Assembly (NCBI RefSeq): GCF_025465275.1
Contig: NZ_JAODNK010000199.1
Location: forward strand, 1-64,000
Direction: 5' to 3'
Length of the DNA: 64,000 nucleotides
From: Nocardia sp.
GTDB lineage: Bacteria > Actinomycetota > Actinomycetes > Mycobacteriales > Mycobacteriaceae
A program made the position numbers and the translations under genes. The notes beneath the pieces are model-generated. The model was not told where the DNA came from. It saw nothing but the letters and a program-made list of their open reading frames with translations, and made no database searches. Positions 46,477 to 56,503 of this stretch are shown here, in pieces (position 1 is the first letter of the stretch; each line of letters starts with the position of its first letter).

Positions 46477-46896
46477 ATGGCCAGCAAGATGATCTTCATC
46501 AACCTTCCCGTCGCCGAGCTGGAGCGCTCGAAGAGTTTCTACGAGGCGCTGGGCTGGAAGGTGAATCAGGTGTTCACCGACAACAACGCGGCCTGCATCG
46601 TCGTCGACGACAACATCTGCCTCATGCTGCTGACCAAGGATTTCTTCACCTCCTTCACCGACCGCACCATCGGCGACAGCAGGACCACCGTGAGCAGCCT
46701 CTACTCCGTGTCTCTTGCCAGCGCCACGGAAGTGGACACGCTCGTCGACGCCGCGCTCGCGGCCGGCGGCACCGAGGAGGTCAATGCCAACAAGCGCGCG
46801 CAGGAGGCCGCGGTCGGCATGCACGGCCGCACCTTCATCGATCCGGACGGCCACCAGTGGGAGCCCTTCCACATGGAGTACCCCGGCGCCAACTGA
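46477..46896 (+). CDS. VOC-superfamily (glyoxalase-like) protein
   Basis: A 139-aa single-domain VOC protein: KMIFINLPVAELERSKSFYEALGW, ACIVVDDNICLMLL and FIDPDGHQWEPFHMEY. Families like this bind metal or act as antibiotic/aldehyde-resistance or isomerase proteins. Start at ATG 46477 with GAGAGGA upstream. It is convergent with an ECF sigma factor of SigG type; glyoxalase-like genes are recurrent neighbours or targets of that sigma group, so a regulatory link is plausible. Confidence 0.85.
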   Translation: MASKMIFINLPVAELERSKSFYEALGWKVNQVFTDNNAACIVVDDNICLMLLTKDFFTSFTDRTIGDSRTTVSSLYSVSLASATEVDTLVDAALAAGGTEEVNANKRAQEAAVGMHGRTFIDPDGHQWEPFHMEYPGAN

Positions 46897-46959
46897 ATTC
46901 GAAAACCACCCGCACCGCTGATGATTCAGCGGGCTATCGGCATGTGAACACAAGGATGC

Positions 46960-46995
46960 GAACGGCCCGCCGGGACGTATCCCAGCGGGCTGTTC
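46960..46995. terminator. bidirectional hairpin between the VOC gene and sigG
   Basis: GAACGGCCCGC (46960-46970) pairs with GCGGGCTGTTC (46985-46995) in 10 of 11 positions. It lies between two convergent genes. Confidence 0.65.
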
Positions 46996-47080
46996 ACGCA
47001 TGTCGCCGCGCTGCGCCGGACCACCCCGGCGGTAGATCTTGCGGTGGACGAAGCCACCTACGCGACGACGGAGTCCAGTT

Positions 47081-48076
47081 CTACCGCAGTTCCAGCGGAA
47101 GTCCGAAAAGCGGGAACAGGCGGTCGGTATCCAGGAAGAAATTGAGGCCCGCGACCTGGTCACCGTCGAGCTCGAGCACGGTGATCGACCACGGGGTCCA
47201 CAGGCCGGGTTCGCCGCTCGGCTTGTAGTGCCCGAAGGCAGGCAGGCCGTTCGCGCCCGCGAGGGGCACCATGCGGGAATCGCGGCACGCCTGACCGGTG
47301 CCGAGCATGAACTCGGCGACATTCTCCGGACCGGAGATCCACAGCGAGAACGGCGGCATGGACAGCGCCACATCGGCTTTCAACAGCTGGGTGAGCGCGT
47401 TCATATCGTAGGACTCGAAGGCGGCGACAAAATCGTCGATGAGTTTGCGCTGCTGCTCATTGCTTTCGTCGTAGGCATCGGAGACGGTCGCCACCTCCTG
47501 CGCCTTGGTCATGGTGGCGCGGGCGCGCTGCAGCGCGCTGTTCACCGAAGCCGGTGAGACATTGAGCATTTCGGCGGTCTCATTGGCCGAGAAGCGCAAA
47601 ACCTCGCGCATGATCAGAATGGCGCGCTGGGTGGCGGGCAGGTGCTGCACCGCGGAGACGAAGGCCAGCCGCAGCGTGTCCTTGGCACTGGCCGCCTCGG
47701 CCGGGTCGGCGCCGAAGGCGAGTGCGTTCGGAATCGGTTCCACCCATACGTAATCCGGCTCCGGCGCGGGCAGCGGCGAATCCGGGGTGGAAGGCCCCGA
47801 CAGATCCATCGGCCTGGCTCGCCGCTGCGGACCGTCGAGCATGTCCAGGCAGACATTGGTGGCGATCTTGTACAGCCACGACCGGACGCTGGAGCGACCC
47901 TCGAACGAGTCGTACGACTTCCACGCCCGCGTGAACGTCTCCTGCACCGCGTCCTCGGCCTCGAACGAGGAACCCAGCATTCGGTACGCGTAGGCGCACA
48001 GCTCGCGCCGATGCCCCTCGAAAGACCGCAACACGTCATCCGTGATGGTGGTGGACCTGCTGCCTGTCTCGCTCAT
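47081..48076 (-). CDS. sigG: ECF sigma factor with C-terminal SnoaL domain (SigG-like)
   Basis: A 331-aa sigma-70-family protein. Region 2 is AYAYRMLGSSFEAEDAVQETFTRAWKSYDSFEG (about 24-60), with WLYKIATNVCLDML; region 4 is LPATQRAILIMREVLRFSANETAEMLNVSPASVNSALQRARATM (about 140-185); residues 200-331 form a SnoaL/NTF2-like domain. This layout is that of SigG/SigJ-type ECF factors, where the SnoaL part tunes activity without a separate anti-sigma factor. Start at ATG 48076, the normal N-terminus before TDDVLRSFEGHRRELC; an ATG at 48106 is less likely. The copy of the 50-bp intergenic element at 48203-48258 lies in its upstream region. Confidence 0.85.
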   Translation of the reverse strand: MSETGSRSTTITDDVLRSFEGHRRELCAYAYRMLGSSFEAEDAVQETFTRAWKSYDSFEGRSSVRSWLYKIATNVCLDMLDGPQRRARPMDLSGPSTPDSPLPAPEPDYVWVEPIPNALAFGADPAEAASAKDTLRLAFVSAVQHLPATQRAILIMREVLRFSANETAEMLNVSPASVNSALQRARATMTKAQEVATVSDAYDESNEQQRKLIDDFVAAFESYDMNALTQLLKADVALSMPPFSLWISGPENVAEFMLGTGQACRDSRMVPLAGANGLPAFGHYKPSGEPGLWTPWSITVLELDGDQVAGLNFFLDTDRLFPLFGLPLELR

Positions 48077-48202
48077 ACAAAACACTCTCGCACAGCCCAC
48101 CGACAAGAAATAGGCTCCTCCGCCTCCCCGAAACTTTTGCCGAGCACTGAGCGGGCCACCAGTTTCGTCGCGGACCGGCGGTTGCCGACGGGGCTGAGTT
48201 CT

Positions 48203-48258
48203 GGACGTCCCCGACGAGTTACCGGACCATACGGAAATCAGTTGTCACGTTGGCAATT
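48203..48258 (-). repeat. copy C of a repeated intergenic element (GACAACTGATTTC)
   Basis: On the minus strand it reads TTGCCAACGTGACAACTGATTTC..GGTAACTCGTCGGGG in pieces. It shares the hairpin, the core GACAACTGATTTC and the GGTAACTC block with copies at 54923 and 62595. It lies upstream of the sigG-like gene. Confidence 0.55.
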
Positions 48259-48320
48259 ACCCCGAACGACCGTGCCCACCTGTCGCAGCAGGCGGGCACG
48301 TGCACTGGGGCGTTCAGGCG

Positions 48321-49967
<1,647 letters not shown>

Positions 49968-49977
49968 AGGTCGAAAA

Positions 49978-49991
49978 TAGAACGTGTTCTC
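49978..49991. promoter_or_regulatory. KstR-type operator of fadD19
   Basis: TAGAACGTGTTCTC fits the consensus except the last base. On the minus strand GTTCTA merges with TATTTT, a -10 hexamer placed for leaderless transcription from the GTG at 49967. Confidence 0.8.
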
Positions 49992-50130
49992 GCTTATCGC
50001 AAGGTGCGAGTTCCCGCTCACCGGACAATGCGGTGTGGCCCCCGCCACACACTACGCCCGGAATGCCCGGAACGCTCACCTGGACAGCGACGGAACGGAC
50101 CCGCCCGGCCATGCCGAGCGGGTCCGATTC

Positions 50131-50144
50131 TGAAACAGGTTCTA
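50131..50144. promoter_or_regulatory. KstR-type operator over the LLM stop codon
   Basis: TGAAACAGGTTCTA fits TnnAACnnGTTnnA and includes the TAG stop of the LLM gene (50142-50144). It lies about 165 bp upstream of fadD19 and may be a second operator for it. Confidence 0.6.
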
Positions 50145-51179
50145 CGACTGAATGAGGGGCTTCAGCCGCTCGAACTGCCGCACATCGCGCACGCCGACCA
50201 GCAGCATGGTCACGCCGGCCTTCTCCCACACCGTCAACTGCTCCCGCACATGCGCCTCGTCGCCGATGATCGTGGTGTCCAGGATCAGCTCGTCGGGCAC
50301 CGCGGCAGCGGCCTCGTCCTTGCGGCCGGACCGGAACAGCCGGGTGATCTCGTCGACCTGCTCGCCGTAGCCCATGCGGCGGTACACCTCGGCATGGAAG
50401 TTCATGTCCTCCGCGCCCATACCGCCGATGTAGAGGGCCATGAAGGGCCGCAGGCGATCGAGCTCGGCCCGGGTGTCATCGGTCAGGATCACCTGCGCGG
50501 TCGCGGCGATTTCGAAGTCCGCCCGCGAACGCCGGGCACCGGCCCGCGCGAAGCCCTCGTCGAGCCACTGGTTGTACATATCCGCGAGCCGCGGGGTGTA
50601 GTAGATGGCCAGCCAGCCGTCGGCGATCTCGGCGGTGAGCGCCACGTTCTTCGGGCCCTCCGCGCCCAGCCAGATCGGCAGATCCGACCGCAGCGGATGG
50701 GTGATCGACTTGAGTGGCTTGCCGAATCCCGTAGCGGTGGGCCCGTTGAACGGCAGCGGGAAGTGCGGTCCGTCGTTCTGGACCTTGCCTTCGCGGGCCA
50801 GCACCTGCCGGATCACCGACACGTATTCGCGGGTGCGCTGCAATGGCTTGGCAAACGACTGCCCGTACCAGCCCTCGACCACCTGCGGCCCGGACACGCC
50901 GAGGCCGAGAATGTGCCGCCCGCCGCTGAGGTGATCCAGCGTCAGCGCCGCCATGGCGGTGGCGGTCGGTGTGCGTGCCGACATCTGTACCACCGAGGTG
51001 CCCAGCCGGACCCGGCTGGTGCTCGACCCCAGCCAGGCCAGCGGTGTGTAGGCATCGGAACCCCATGATTCGGCGGTGAAGACCGCGTCGAATCCGGCTT
51101 CTTCGGCGGCGGCAACCAACTCTGCGTGGTTCGTGGGCGGCTGCGCGCCCCAGTATCCGAGTTGCAACCCAAAGCGCAT
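50142..51179 (-). CDS. LLM-class F420-dependent oxidoreductase
   Basis: A 345-aa luciferase-like monooxygenase-fold protein: MRFGLQLGYWGAQPPTNHAELVAAAEEAGFDAVFTAE, VRLGTSVVQMSARTP, LSGGRHILGLGVSGPQVVEGWYGQ and LPIWLGAEGPKNVALTAEIADGWLA. These are signatures of F420-binding oxidoreductases. It corresponds by size and place to Rv3520c, a KstR-regulon gene of undefined step in sterol breakdown. Start at ATG 51179 with GGGAA upstream. It diverges from the DUF35-like gene across a perfect KstR box. Confidence 0.9.
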   Translation of the reverse strand: MRFGLQLGYWGAQPPTNHAELVAAAEEAGFDAVFTAESWGSDAYTPLAWLGSSTSRVRLGTSVVQMSARTPTATAMAALTLDHLSGGRHILGLGVSGPQVVEGWYGQSFAKPLQRTREYVSVIRQVLAREGKVQNDGPHFPLPFNGPTATGFGKPLKSITHPLRSDLPIWLGAEGPKNVALTAEIADGWLAIYYTPRLADMYNQWLDEGFARAGARRSRADFEIAATAQVILTDDTRAELDRLRPFMALYIGGMGAEDMNFHAEVYRRMGYGEQVDEITRLFRSGRKDEAAAAVPDELILDTTIIGDEAHVREQLTVWEKAGVTMLLVGVRDVRQFERLKPLIQS

Positions 51180-51218
51180 GTTCGGTTCCCTTCCCAAGTG
51201 GGCTCTTGCACCCTTCTT

Positions 51219-51232
51219 TAGAACCTGTTCTA
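51219..51232. promoter_or_regulatory. KstR-type operator, divergent LLM / ltp operon
   Basis: TAGAACCTGTTCTA is a perfect match with symmetric half-sites. It lies 40 bp upstream of the LLM gene and only nine bases before the GTG of the DUF35-like gene, so it can repress both. Confidence 0.85.
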
Positions 51233-51241
51233 CTCGATCTC

Positions 51242-52207
51242 GTGACTCTGGGGAACACCGAAGTACTCGCCGCACCGCTGCGGATGCAGTTCGACTACAC
51301 CCGCTCCACCGGACCGACCATCGGACGCTTCCTCACCGGACTGCGTTCCGGGCGGGTCGTCGGAGTGCGGGGTTCCGATGGGCGCGTCATCGTGCCGCCC
51401 GCGGAATTCGATCCGATCACCGCGGAACCGCTGACCGAATTCGTCGACGTGGCCGATGTGGGCACCGTGCAGTCGTGGAGCTGGGTGGCCGAACCGCTGT
51501 CCGGTCAGCCCTTCGACCGCCCGTTCGCCTACGCGCTCATCAAGCTCGACGGCGCGGACACCGCACTGCTGCACGCCGTGGATGTGGCCTCGCCGGCCGA
51601 TATCTCCACCGGCCTGCGGGTGCGTGTCCGCTGGGCCGCCGAGCGCAACGGCGACATCCACGACATCGCCTGCTTCGAGCCGGGCGAAACATCCGCCGCC
51701 CCTGCCGATTCCGAGGATTCGGGCGCACCGGTGACCGGCATCGTGACGCCCATCGACCTGTCCTTCAAGCACACCGCCTCACCGCAGGAGACCCAATTCC
51801 TGAAGGCGATCCTGGAGGGCAAGCTGCTGGGTGCGCGCGCCGAATCCGATGGGAAGGTGTACTTCCCGCCGCGTGGCGCCGATCCGCGCGACGGTTCGCC
51901 GACCGAGGATTACGTCGAGGTCGCCGATAACGGCATCGTCACCACCTTCTGCATCGTGAACGTGCCGTTCCTGGGTCAGCGTCTCAAGCCCCCGTACGTC
52001 GCCGCGTACGTGCTGCTGGACGGCACCGATATTCCGTTCCTGCACCTGGTGCTGGGTGTGGAGGCGAGCGAGGTGCGCATGGGCATGAAGGTGAAGGCCG
52101 TATGGAAGCCGCGTGAGGAGTGGGGTCTGGGCCTGGCCAATATCGACCACTTCGAGCCCACCGGCGAGCCCGACGCCACGTACGAGTCCTTCTCGCACCA
52201 CCTGTAA
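51242..52207 (+). CDS. tandem DUF35-like OB-fold protein (Rv3521 type)
   Basis: A 321-aa protein made of two similar halves (about 12-145 and 170-305). Each carries a block like FLTGLRSGRVVGVRGSDG, VIVPPAEFDP, VDVADVGTV and YALIKLDGADTALLHAV. This is the DUF35 OB-fold of acyl-CoA-associated proteins. The usual CxxC zinc ribbon is missing in both halves. In the same locus of M. tuberculosis it corresponds to Rv3521, upstream of ltp4 and ltp3. DUF35 proteins partner thiolase-like Ltp aldolases, as ChsH2 does with Ltp2, so it probably forms a complex with Ltp3/Ltp4. Start GTG 51242 lies just after the KstR box and has no ribosome site, suggesting a leaderless message. Confidence 0.85.
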   Translation: MTLGNTEVLAAPLRMQFDYTRSTGPTIGRFLTGLRSGRVVGVRGSDGRVIVPPAEFDPITAEPLTEFVDVADVGTVQSWSWVAEPLSGQPFDRPFAYALIKLDGADTALLHAVDVASPADISTGLRVRVRWAAERNGDIHDIACFEPGETSAAPADSEDSGAPVTGIVTPIDLSFKHTASPQETQFLKAILEGKLLGARAESDGKVYFPPRGADPRDGSPTEDYVEVADNGIVTTFCIVNVPFLGQRLKPPYVAAYVLLDGTDIPFLHLVLGVEASEVRMGMKVKAVWKPREEWGLGLANIDHFEPTGEPDATYESFSHHL

Positions 52208-52219
52208 AGGCTGACAACG

Positions 52220-53302
52220 TTGAGCGACAACAACGCAACTGATATCGCGGTGGTGGGTTTCGCCCACGCGCCGCACGTGCCGGAGACCTTCGGCACCACC
52301 AACGGCGTCGAAATGCTCGCGCCGTGCTTCCACGAGCTGTACGACAAGCTCGGCATCAAGCAGACCGATATCGACTTCTGGTGCTCGGGCTCCTCCGATT
52401 ACCTTGCCGGACGCGCTTTCTCGTTCATCTCGGCGATCGACGCCATCGGCGCGGTGCCGCCGATCAACGAATCGCACGTGGAGATGGACGCGGCCTGGGC
52501 GCTGTACGAGGCGTGGGTCAAACTGCGCTCCGGACAGGCCGAGACCGCGCTGGTCTACGGCTTCGGCAAGGCGTCGGCCGGTGTGCTGCGCCAGGTGCTG
52601 ACCCTGCAGACCGATCCATACCTGGTCGCGCCGCTGGGCCCGGACTCGGTGTCCATGGCGGGCCTGCAGGCTCGTGCCGGTCTGGACGCCGGTCGCTGGA
52701 CCGAGCGGGATATGGCCGAGGTCGCCGCGCGCAGCGCCGCCAATGCCGCCGCCCGTGGTGGCAGCGCCACCGCGCGCACTGAGTCGGATATCGAAAAGCT
52801 GCTGGCCGCAGAGTATGTGGCCGATCCGTTCCGTGCCCATGACATCGCGCCCATCACCGATGGCGCGGCGGCGATCGTGCTGGCCGTCGGCGACCGGGCG
52901 CGCGAACTGTGCGAGCGTCCGGCCTGGCTCACCGGCATCGCCCACTACATCGACACCCCGATCCTGGGTGCGCGCGATCTCACCGTCTCGCAGTCCGCCG
53001 AGCGGGCCGCCAAGGCCGCGATCGGCAGCAACACAGGCGATTTCGATCTCGCCGAACTGCATGCGCAGTTCAGCCATGAAGAGCTGATTCTCGCGCAGGC
53101 GCTGGGCCTGAACGGTTCCACCCGGATCAACTCGTCGGGCGGCCCGCTGTCCGGCAATCCCATGTTCGCGGCCGGGCTGGAGCGCATCGGCTTCGCCGCC
53201 ACCGAAATCATCAACGGCACCGCGAATCGTGCACTGGCGCATGCCAGTAGCGGTCCCGCGCTGCAGCAGAACCTGGTCGCCACCCTGGAGGCACGCTCAT
53301 GA
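52220..53302 (+). CDS. ltp4: thiolase-like lipid-transfer protein / sterol aldolase Ltp4
   Basis: A 360-aa SCP-x-thiolase-type protein: DIAVVGFAHAPHVPET, INESHVEMDAAWALYEAWVKLRSG, YVADPFRAHDIAPITDGAAAIVLA, AELHAQFSHEELILAQALGL and NSSGGPLSGNPMFAAG. It matches Rv3522 in order and type. Ltp3 and Ltp4 of Rhodococcus act as aldol-lyases on the side chains of C24-branched sterols. TTG start at 52220 with AAAGG upstream, 12 bp after the DUF35-like gene; its end overlaps ltp3 by four bases. Confidence 0.9.
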   Translation: MSDNNATDIAVVGFAHAPHVPETFGTTNGVEMLAPCFHELYDKLGIKQTDIDFWCSGSSDYLAGRAFSFISAIDAIGAVPPINESHVEMDAAWALYEAWVKLRSGQAETALVYGFGKASAGVLRQVLTLQTDPYLVAPLGPDSVSMAGLQARAGLDAGRWTERDMAEVAARSAANAAARGGSATARTESDIEKLLAAEYVADPFRAHDIAPITDGAAAIVLAVGDRARELCERPAWLTGIAHYIDTPILGARDLTVSQSAERAAKAAIGSNTGDFDLAELHAQFSHEELILAQALGLNGSTRINSSGGPLSGNPMFAAGLERIGFAATEIINGTANRALAHASSGPALQQNLVATLEARS

Positions 53303-54465
53303 CTAACCCTGCCGCCGTACTCGGCACCGGTCAGACTCATCACGTGACCAAACGGTCCGATGTATCGATGGCGGGCATGTGCCGCGAGGCCATCGACCGC
53401 GCGCTCATCGACTCCGGTCTGACCATGGCCGATATCGACGCCGTGGTGATCGGCAAGGCGCCCGACTTCTTCGAGGGCTCCATGATGCCGGAGCTGTTCC
53501 TCGCGGATGCGTTGGGCGCCACCGGAAAGCCGCTGCTGCGCGTGCATACGGCCGGTTCGGTGGGCGGCTCCACCGCCGTGGTCGCCGCCAGCCATGTGCA
53601 GGCCGGCGTGCACGGCAAGGTGCTCGCCATCTCGTGGGAGAAGCAGTCCGAGTCGAACGCCATGTGGGCGCTGTCGAATCCGGTGCCGTTCACCATGCCG
53701 GTCGGCGCGGGCGCGGGCGGCTATTTCGCCCCGCACGTGCGCGCCTACATCCGCCGCGCCAACGCACCCCTGCACATCGGGGCCATGGTCGCGGTGAAGG
53801 ATCGCCGCAATGGCGCGCGCAACCCTTATGCGCATCTCAAGCAGGCCGATATCACCATGGAATCGGTGATGGCGTCCCAAATGCTGTGGGACCCCATTCG
53901 TTTCGACGAGACCTGCCCGTCCTCGGACGGCGCGTGCGCCATCGTGATCGGTGACGAAGCCTCGGCGAAGGCCGTGGAGGCGACCGGTAAGAAGGTCGCC
54001 TGGATCCACGGCACCGCCATGCGCACCGAACCGCTCGCCTACGCCGGGCGTGATCAGGTGAATCCCAAGGCCGGACAGGCGGCTGCCGCCGCACTGTGGA
54101 AGCAGGCCGGGATCACCAATCCGCTGGAGGAGATCGACGCGGCCGAAATCTACGTCCCCTTCTCGTGGTTCGAGCCCATGTGGCTGGAGAACCTCGGTTT
54201 CATGCCGGAGGGCGAGGGCTGGAAGCTCACCGATGCGGGCGAAACCGCCATCGGCGGAAAGCTTCCCGTCAATCCTTCGGGTGGTGTGCTGTCCTCCAAT
54301 CCGATCGGCGCCTCGGGCATGATCCGTTTCGCCGAGGCCGCCAAGCAGGTCATGGGCCGGGCCGGCGACTACCAGGTGGAGAATGCGCGCAAGGCCTTCG
54401 GCCACGCGTACGGCGGTGGCTCGCAGTACTTCTCGATGTGGGTCGTAGGGAGTGAGCAGCCGTGA
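53299..54465 (+). CDS. ltp3: thiolase-like lipid-transfer protein / sterol aldolase Ltp3
   Basis: A 388-aa thiolase-fold protein: AVLGTGQTHHVTKRSDVSMAGMCREAIDRAL, VVIGKAPDFFEG, LRVHTAGSVGGSTAVVAA, DETCPSSDGACAIVIG, AEIYVPFSWFEPMWLENLGF and NPSGGVLSSNPIGASGMIRFAEA. Corresponds to Rv3523. Together with Ltp4 and the DUF35-like protein it probably cleaves C24-branched steroid side chains by retro-aldol reaction. ATG overlaps the ltp4 stop (ATGA) and its stop overlaps the next gene (GTGA), so the four genes form one translationally coupled unit. Confidence 0.9.
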   Translation: MTNPAAVLGTGQTHHVTKRSDVSMAGMCREAIDRALIDSGLTMADIDAVVIGKAPDFFEGSMMPELFLADALGATGKPLLRVHTAGSVGGSTAVVAASHVQAGVHGKVLAISWEKQSESNAMWALSNPVPFTMPVGAGAGGYFAPHVRAYIRRANAPLHIGAMVAVKDRRNGARNPYAHLKQADITMESVMASQMLWDPIRFDETCPSSDGACAIVIGDEASAKAVEATGKKVAWIHGTAMRTEPLAYAGRDQVNPKAGQAAAAALWKQAGITNPLEEIDAAEIYVPFSWFEPMWLENLGFMPEGEGWKLTDAGETAIGGKLPVNPSGGVLSSNPIGASGMIRFAEAAKQVMGRAGDYQVENARKAFGHAYGGGSQYFSMWVVGSEQP

Positions 54466-54872
54466 ACGACGATCATCCGGCACGCGTAGCCGGGCGCGCC
54501 TCACAGGCCGCGGTACGGGCCAAGGACAAAGACGCGTGGGTGGCACTGTTCGCCGCCGACGGCGTCGTGGAGGATCCCGTCGGGCCGTCCTTCTTCGATC
54601 CGGAAGGTAAGGGTCACCACGGCGCGGAAGCCATTGCGGCGTTCTGGGACAAGGCGATAGCGCAGACCGACTCCATCGAATTCCTCTTCGACGACTCGTT
54701 CGCCTGTGGCAGTGAGGTGGTCTATCCGGGCCGCATTCGCACCACCATGGGTGGCCAGATCATCGATGCCGAGGGCGTGTTCACCTACAAGGTCAACGAG
54801 AGCGGTGAGATTCTCGCGCTGCGTGCCTTCTGGGAAGTCGAACGCGCCATGGGGACAATGAAACCCGCTTAG
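54462..54872 (+). CDS. SnoaL/NTF2-like protein resembling ketosteroid isomerase
   Basis: A 136-aa single-domain protein. The segment DAWVALFAADGVVEDPVGPSFF closely resembles the region of bacterial ketosteroid isomerase that holds the catalytic Asp38 (VEDPVG). By eye alignment, the Tyr14 and Asp99 positions are Ser and Gly here, so normal isomerase chemistry is doubtful. It could bind a steroid or steroid-CoA for the neighbouring Ltp enzymes, or catalyse a different proton shift. GTG start overlapping the ltp3 stop. A strong terminator follows. Confidence 0.8.
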   Translation: MNDDHPARVAGRASQAAVRAKDKDAWVALFAADGVVEDPVGPSFFDPEGKGHHGAEAIAAFWDKAIAQTDSIEFLFDDSFACGSEVVYPGRIRTTMGGQIIDAEGVFTYKVNESGEILALRAFWEVERAMGTMKPA

Positions 54873-54888
54873 CCACCGAACAAAAAGG

Positions 54889-54919
54889 GAGCGGGAGACT
54901 GGATTCCAGTCTCCCGCTC
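54889..54919. terminator. terminator after the ltp operon
   Basis: GAGCGGGAGACTGG and its complement (54889-54919) form a 13-15 bp stem with an A-run before and TTCTT after. It serves the convergent cyp125 transcript as well. Confidence 0.9.
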
Positions 54920-54922
54920 TTC

Positions 54923-54980
54923 TTGTCGCCAGGGGCGACAACTGATTTCGTAAGGTCGGGGTAACTCACCGGGTACCCCC
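54923..54980 (+). repeat. copy A of the repeated intergenic element
   Basis: Starts with a hairpin TTGTCGCC-AGG-GGCGACAA, then ACTGATTTCGT, GGGGTAACTC and GGGTACCCC. It shares GGCGACAACTGATTTCGT exactly with copy B at 62595 and the core with copy C at 48203. No gene follows on the same strand. Confidence 0.65.
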
Positions 54981-55070
54981 AAAATCGGTGTGGCTCCCCA
55001 CCGCCTCCACGCGTCCCCAACGGTCAACGGCTCTCAGCCGTGCGCCGAAGTTCCGGAGAGGCGGCACAGA

Positions 55071-56354
55071 TCAGTGCTGCACGGGGCAGCCGCCACCCTT
55101 GGTGCCGTAGTCGACCTGGAATTCCTTCACACCGTTCAACCAACCCGAGCGCAGCCGCTTCGGGTCACCGAGGCGGGTGATGTCGGGCAGGTAGTCGGCA
55201 ATGGCATTGAAGATGATCTCGACTTCGAGCCGGGCCAGATTCGCGCCGACGCAGTAGTGCGCGCCGGTGCCGCCGAAGGACAGGTGCGGGTTCGGATCGC
55301 GCAGAATATCGAAGGTCTGCGGCTCCTCGAACACGTCCTCGTCGAAGTTGGCCGATCGGTAGGACAGCACCACACGCTGCCCCTTCTTGATCTGTACGCC
55401 ACCGACTTCGACATCCTCGAGCGCGGTGCGCTGGAAGCTACTGACCGGAGTCGCCCAGCGGATGATCTCGTCTACGGCGGTACGGGGCCGCTGCGCCTTG
55501 AAAAGCTCCCACTGGTCCGGGTTTTCCAGGAACGCGATCATGCCGTGCGTGGTGGCATTGCGGGTGGTCTCGTTGCCGGCCACGGCCAGCACCATGACGA
55601 AGAAGCCGAATTCCTCGGGCAGCAGCGATTCACCGTCGACGTCGGCGTTGATCAACTCGGTGACGATATCGTCTGCCGGGCAGGCACGGCGGGCCTCGGC
55701 CATCTGGTACGCGTAGCCGAGGATCTCGGTGGAGGCGACGACCGGGTCGGCATCGCTGTCCGGGTCGTCGTAGCTGGTCATATCGTTGGACCACTTGAAG
55801 AGCTTCATGCGGTCGTCCTGCGGCACGCCGATCAATTCCGCGATCGCCTGCAGCGGCAGCTCAGCGGCCACCTGCTCGACGAAATCGCCGGATCCGGTCT
55901 GCGCTGCCGCCTGCACGATGGCTTCGGCCCGGGCGGTCAGTTCGGCACGCAGGCCGTTGATGACGCGCGGGGTGAACCCCTTGGCGATGACCTTGCGCAG
56001 CTTGGTGTGCTCGGGAGCGTCCTTGTTCAACATGACGAAGCGCTGCAGTTCGATCTGCTCGCGAGTGATGTCGTCATTGAAACGCGGGATGGCGGTGTTC
56101 TCCCAGACGGAGAACACGTCGTCACGCCGCGAGACGGTCTTCACGTCGGCGTGCTTGGTGATCACCCAGAAGCCGTCGTCCTGGAAGCCACCTGTCTCGG
56201 GAGACTTGGCATTCCACCAGACCGGCGTGGTAGCGCGCAGTTCTGCGAGCTCGGCCTCCGGCACCCGCTGCTGCCACATCTCCGGGTCCGTGACGTCGAA
56301 GCCTTCCGGCACGTTCGGCCGGGCTTGGGCGTCTTCGATGTTCACTGCAACCAC
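55071..56354 (-). CDS. cyp125: steroid C26 monooxygenase CYP125
   Basis: A 427-aa P450 whose heme loop FGGTGAHYCVGANLARLEVEIIFNAIADYLPDI is diagnostic of CYP125. The I-helix has LAVAGNETTRNATTHG with an intact Glu-Thr-Thr, the ExxR is EIIR, and the C-terminal RLRSGWLNGVKEFQVDYG is CYP125-like. CYP125 oxidises C26/C27 of cholest-4-en-3-one to the acid and starts side-chain breakdown. GTG start at 56354 with AAAGGAG seven bases upstream. It diverges from fadA5, as in M. tuberculosis, with KstR boxes for each direction. Confidence 0.95.
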   Translation of the reverse strand: MVAVNIEDAQARPNVPEGFDVTDPEMWQQRVPEAELAELRATTPVWWNAKSPETGGFQDDGFWVITKHADVKTVSRRDDVFSVWENTAIPRFNDDITREQIELQRFVMLNKDAPEHTKLRKVIAKGFTPRVINGLRAELTARAEAIVQAAAQTGSGDFVEQVAAELPLQAIAELIGVPQDDRMKLFKWSNDMTSYDDPDSDADPVVASTEILGYAYQMAEARRACPADDIVTELINADVDGESLLPEEFGFFVMVLAVAGNETTRNATTHGMIAFLENPDQWELFKAQRPRTAVDEIIRWATPVSSFQRTALEDVEVGGVQIKKGQRVVLSYRSANFDEDVFEEPQTFDILRDPNPHLSFGGTGAHYCVGANLARLEVEIIFNAIADYLPDITRLGDPKRLRSGWLNGVKEFQVDYGTKGGGCPVQH

Positions 56355-56375
56355 CAGCTGTCTCCTTTGACTAAC

Positions 56376-56389
56376 TGAAACACGTTCTA
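56376..56389. promoter_or_regulatory. KstR-type operator of cyp125
   Basis: TGAAACACGTTCTA fits TnnAACnnGTTnnA and lies about 20 bases upstream of the cyp125 start codon. Confidence 0.85.
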
Positions 56390-56464
56390 CCTATATTCAA
56401 GCACAGGGGGTAAGACAAAAGGTAGGTGTATGTAAGGAACCAAAATTGTCTTACATTAACTGTA

Positions 56465-56478
56465 GAGAACTTGTTCCA
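56465..56478. promoter_or_regulatory. KstR-type operator of fadA5
   Basis: GAGAACTTGTTCCA keeps the AACnnGTT core and the final A but has G at the first position. It lies 26 bases upstream of the fadA5 start. Confidence 0.7.
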
Positions 56479-56503
56479 GTTCTGATCCGGAAGGAATGAC
56501 ATA

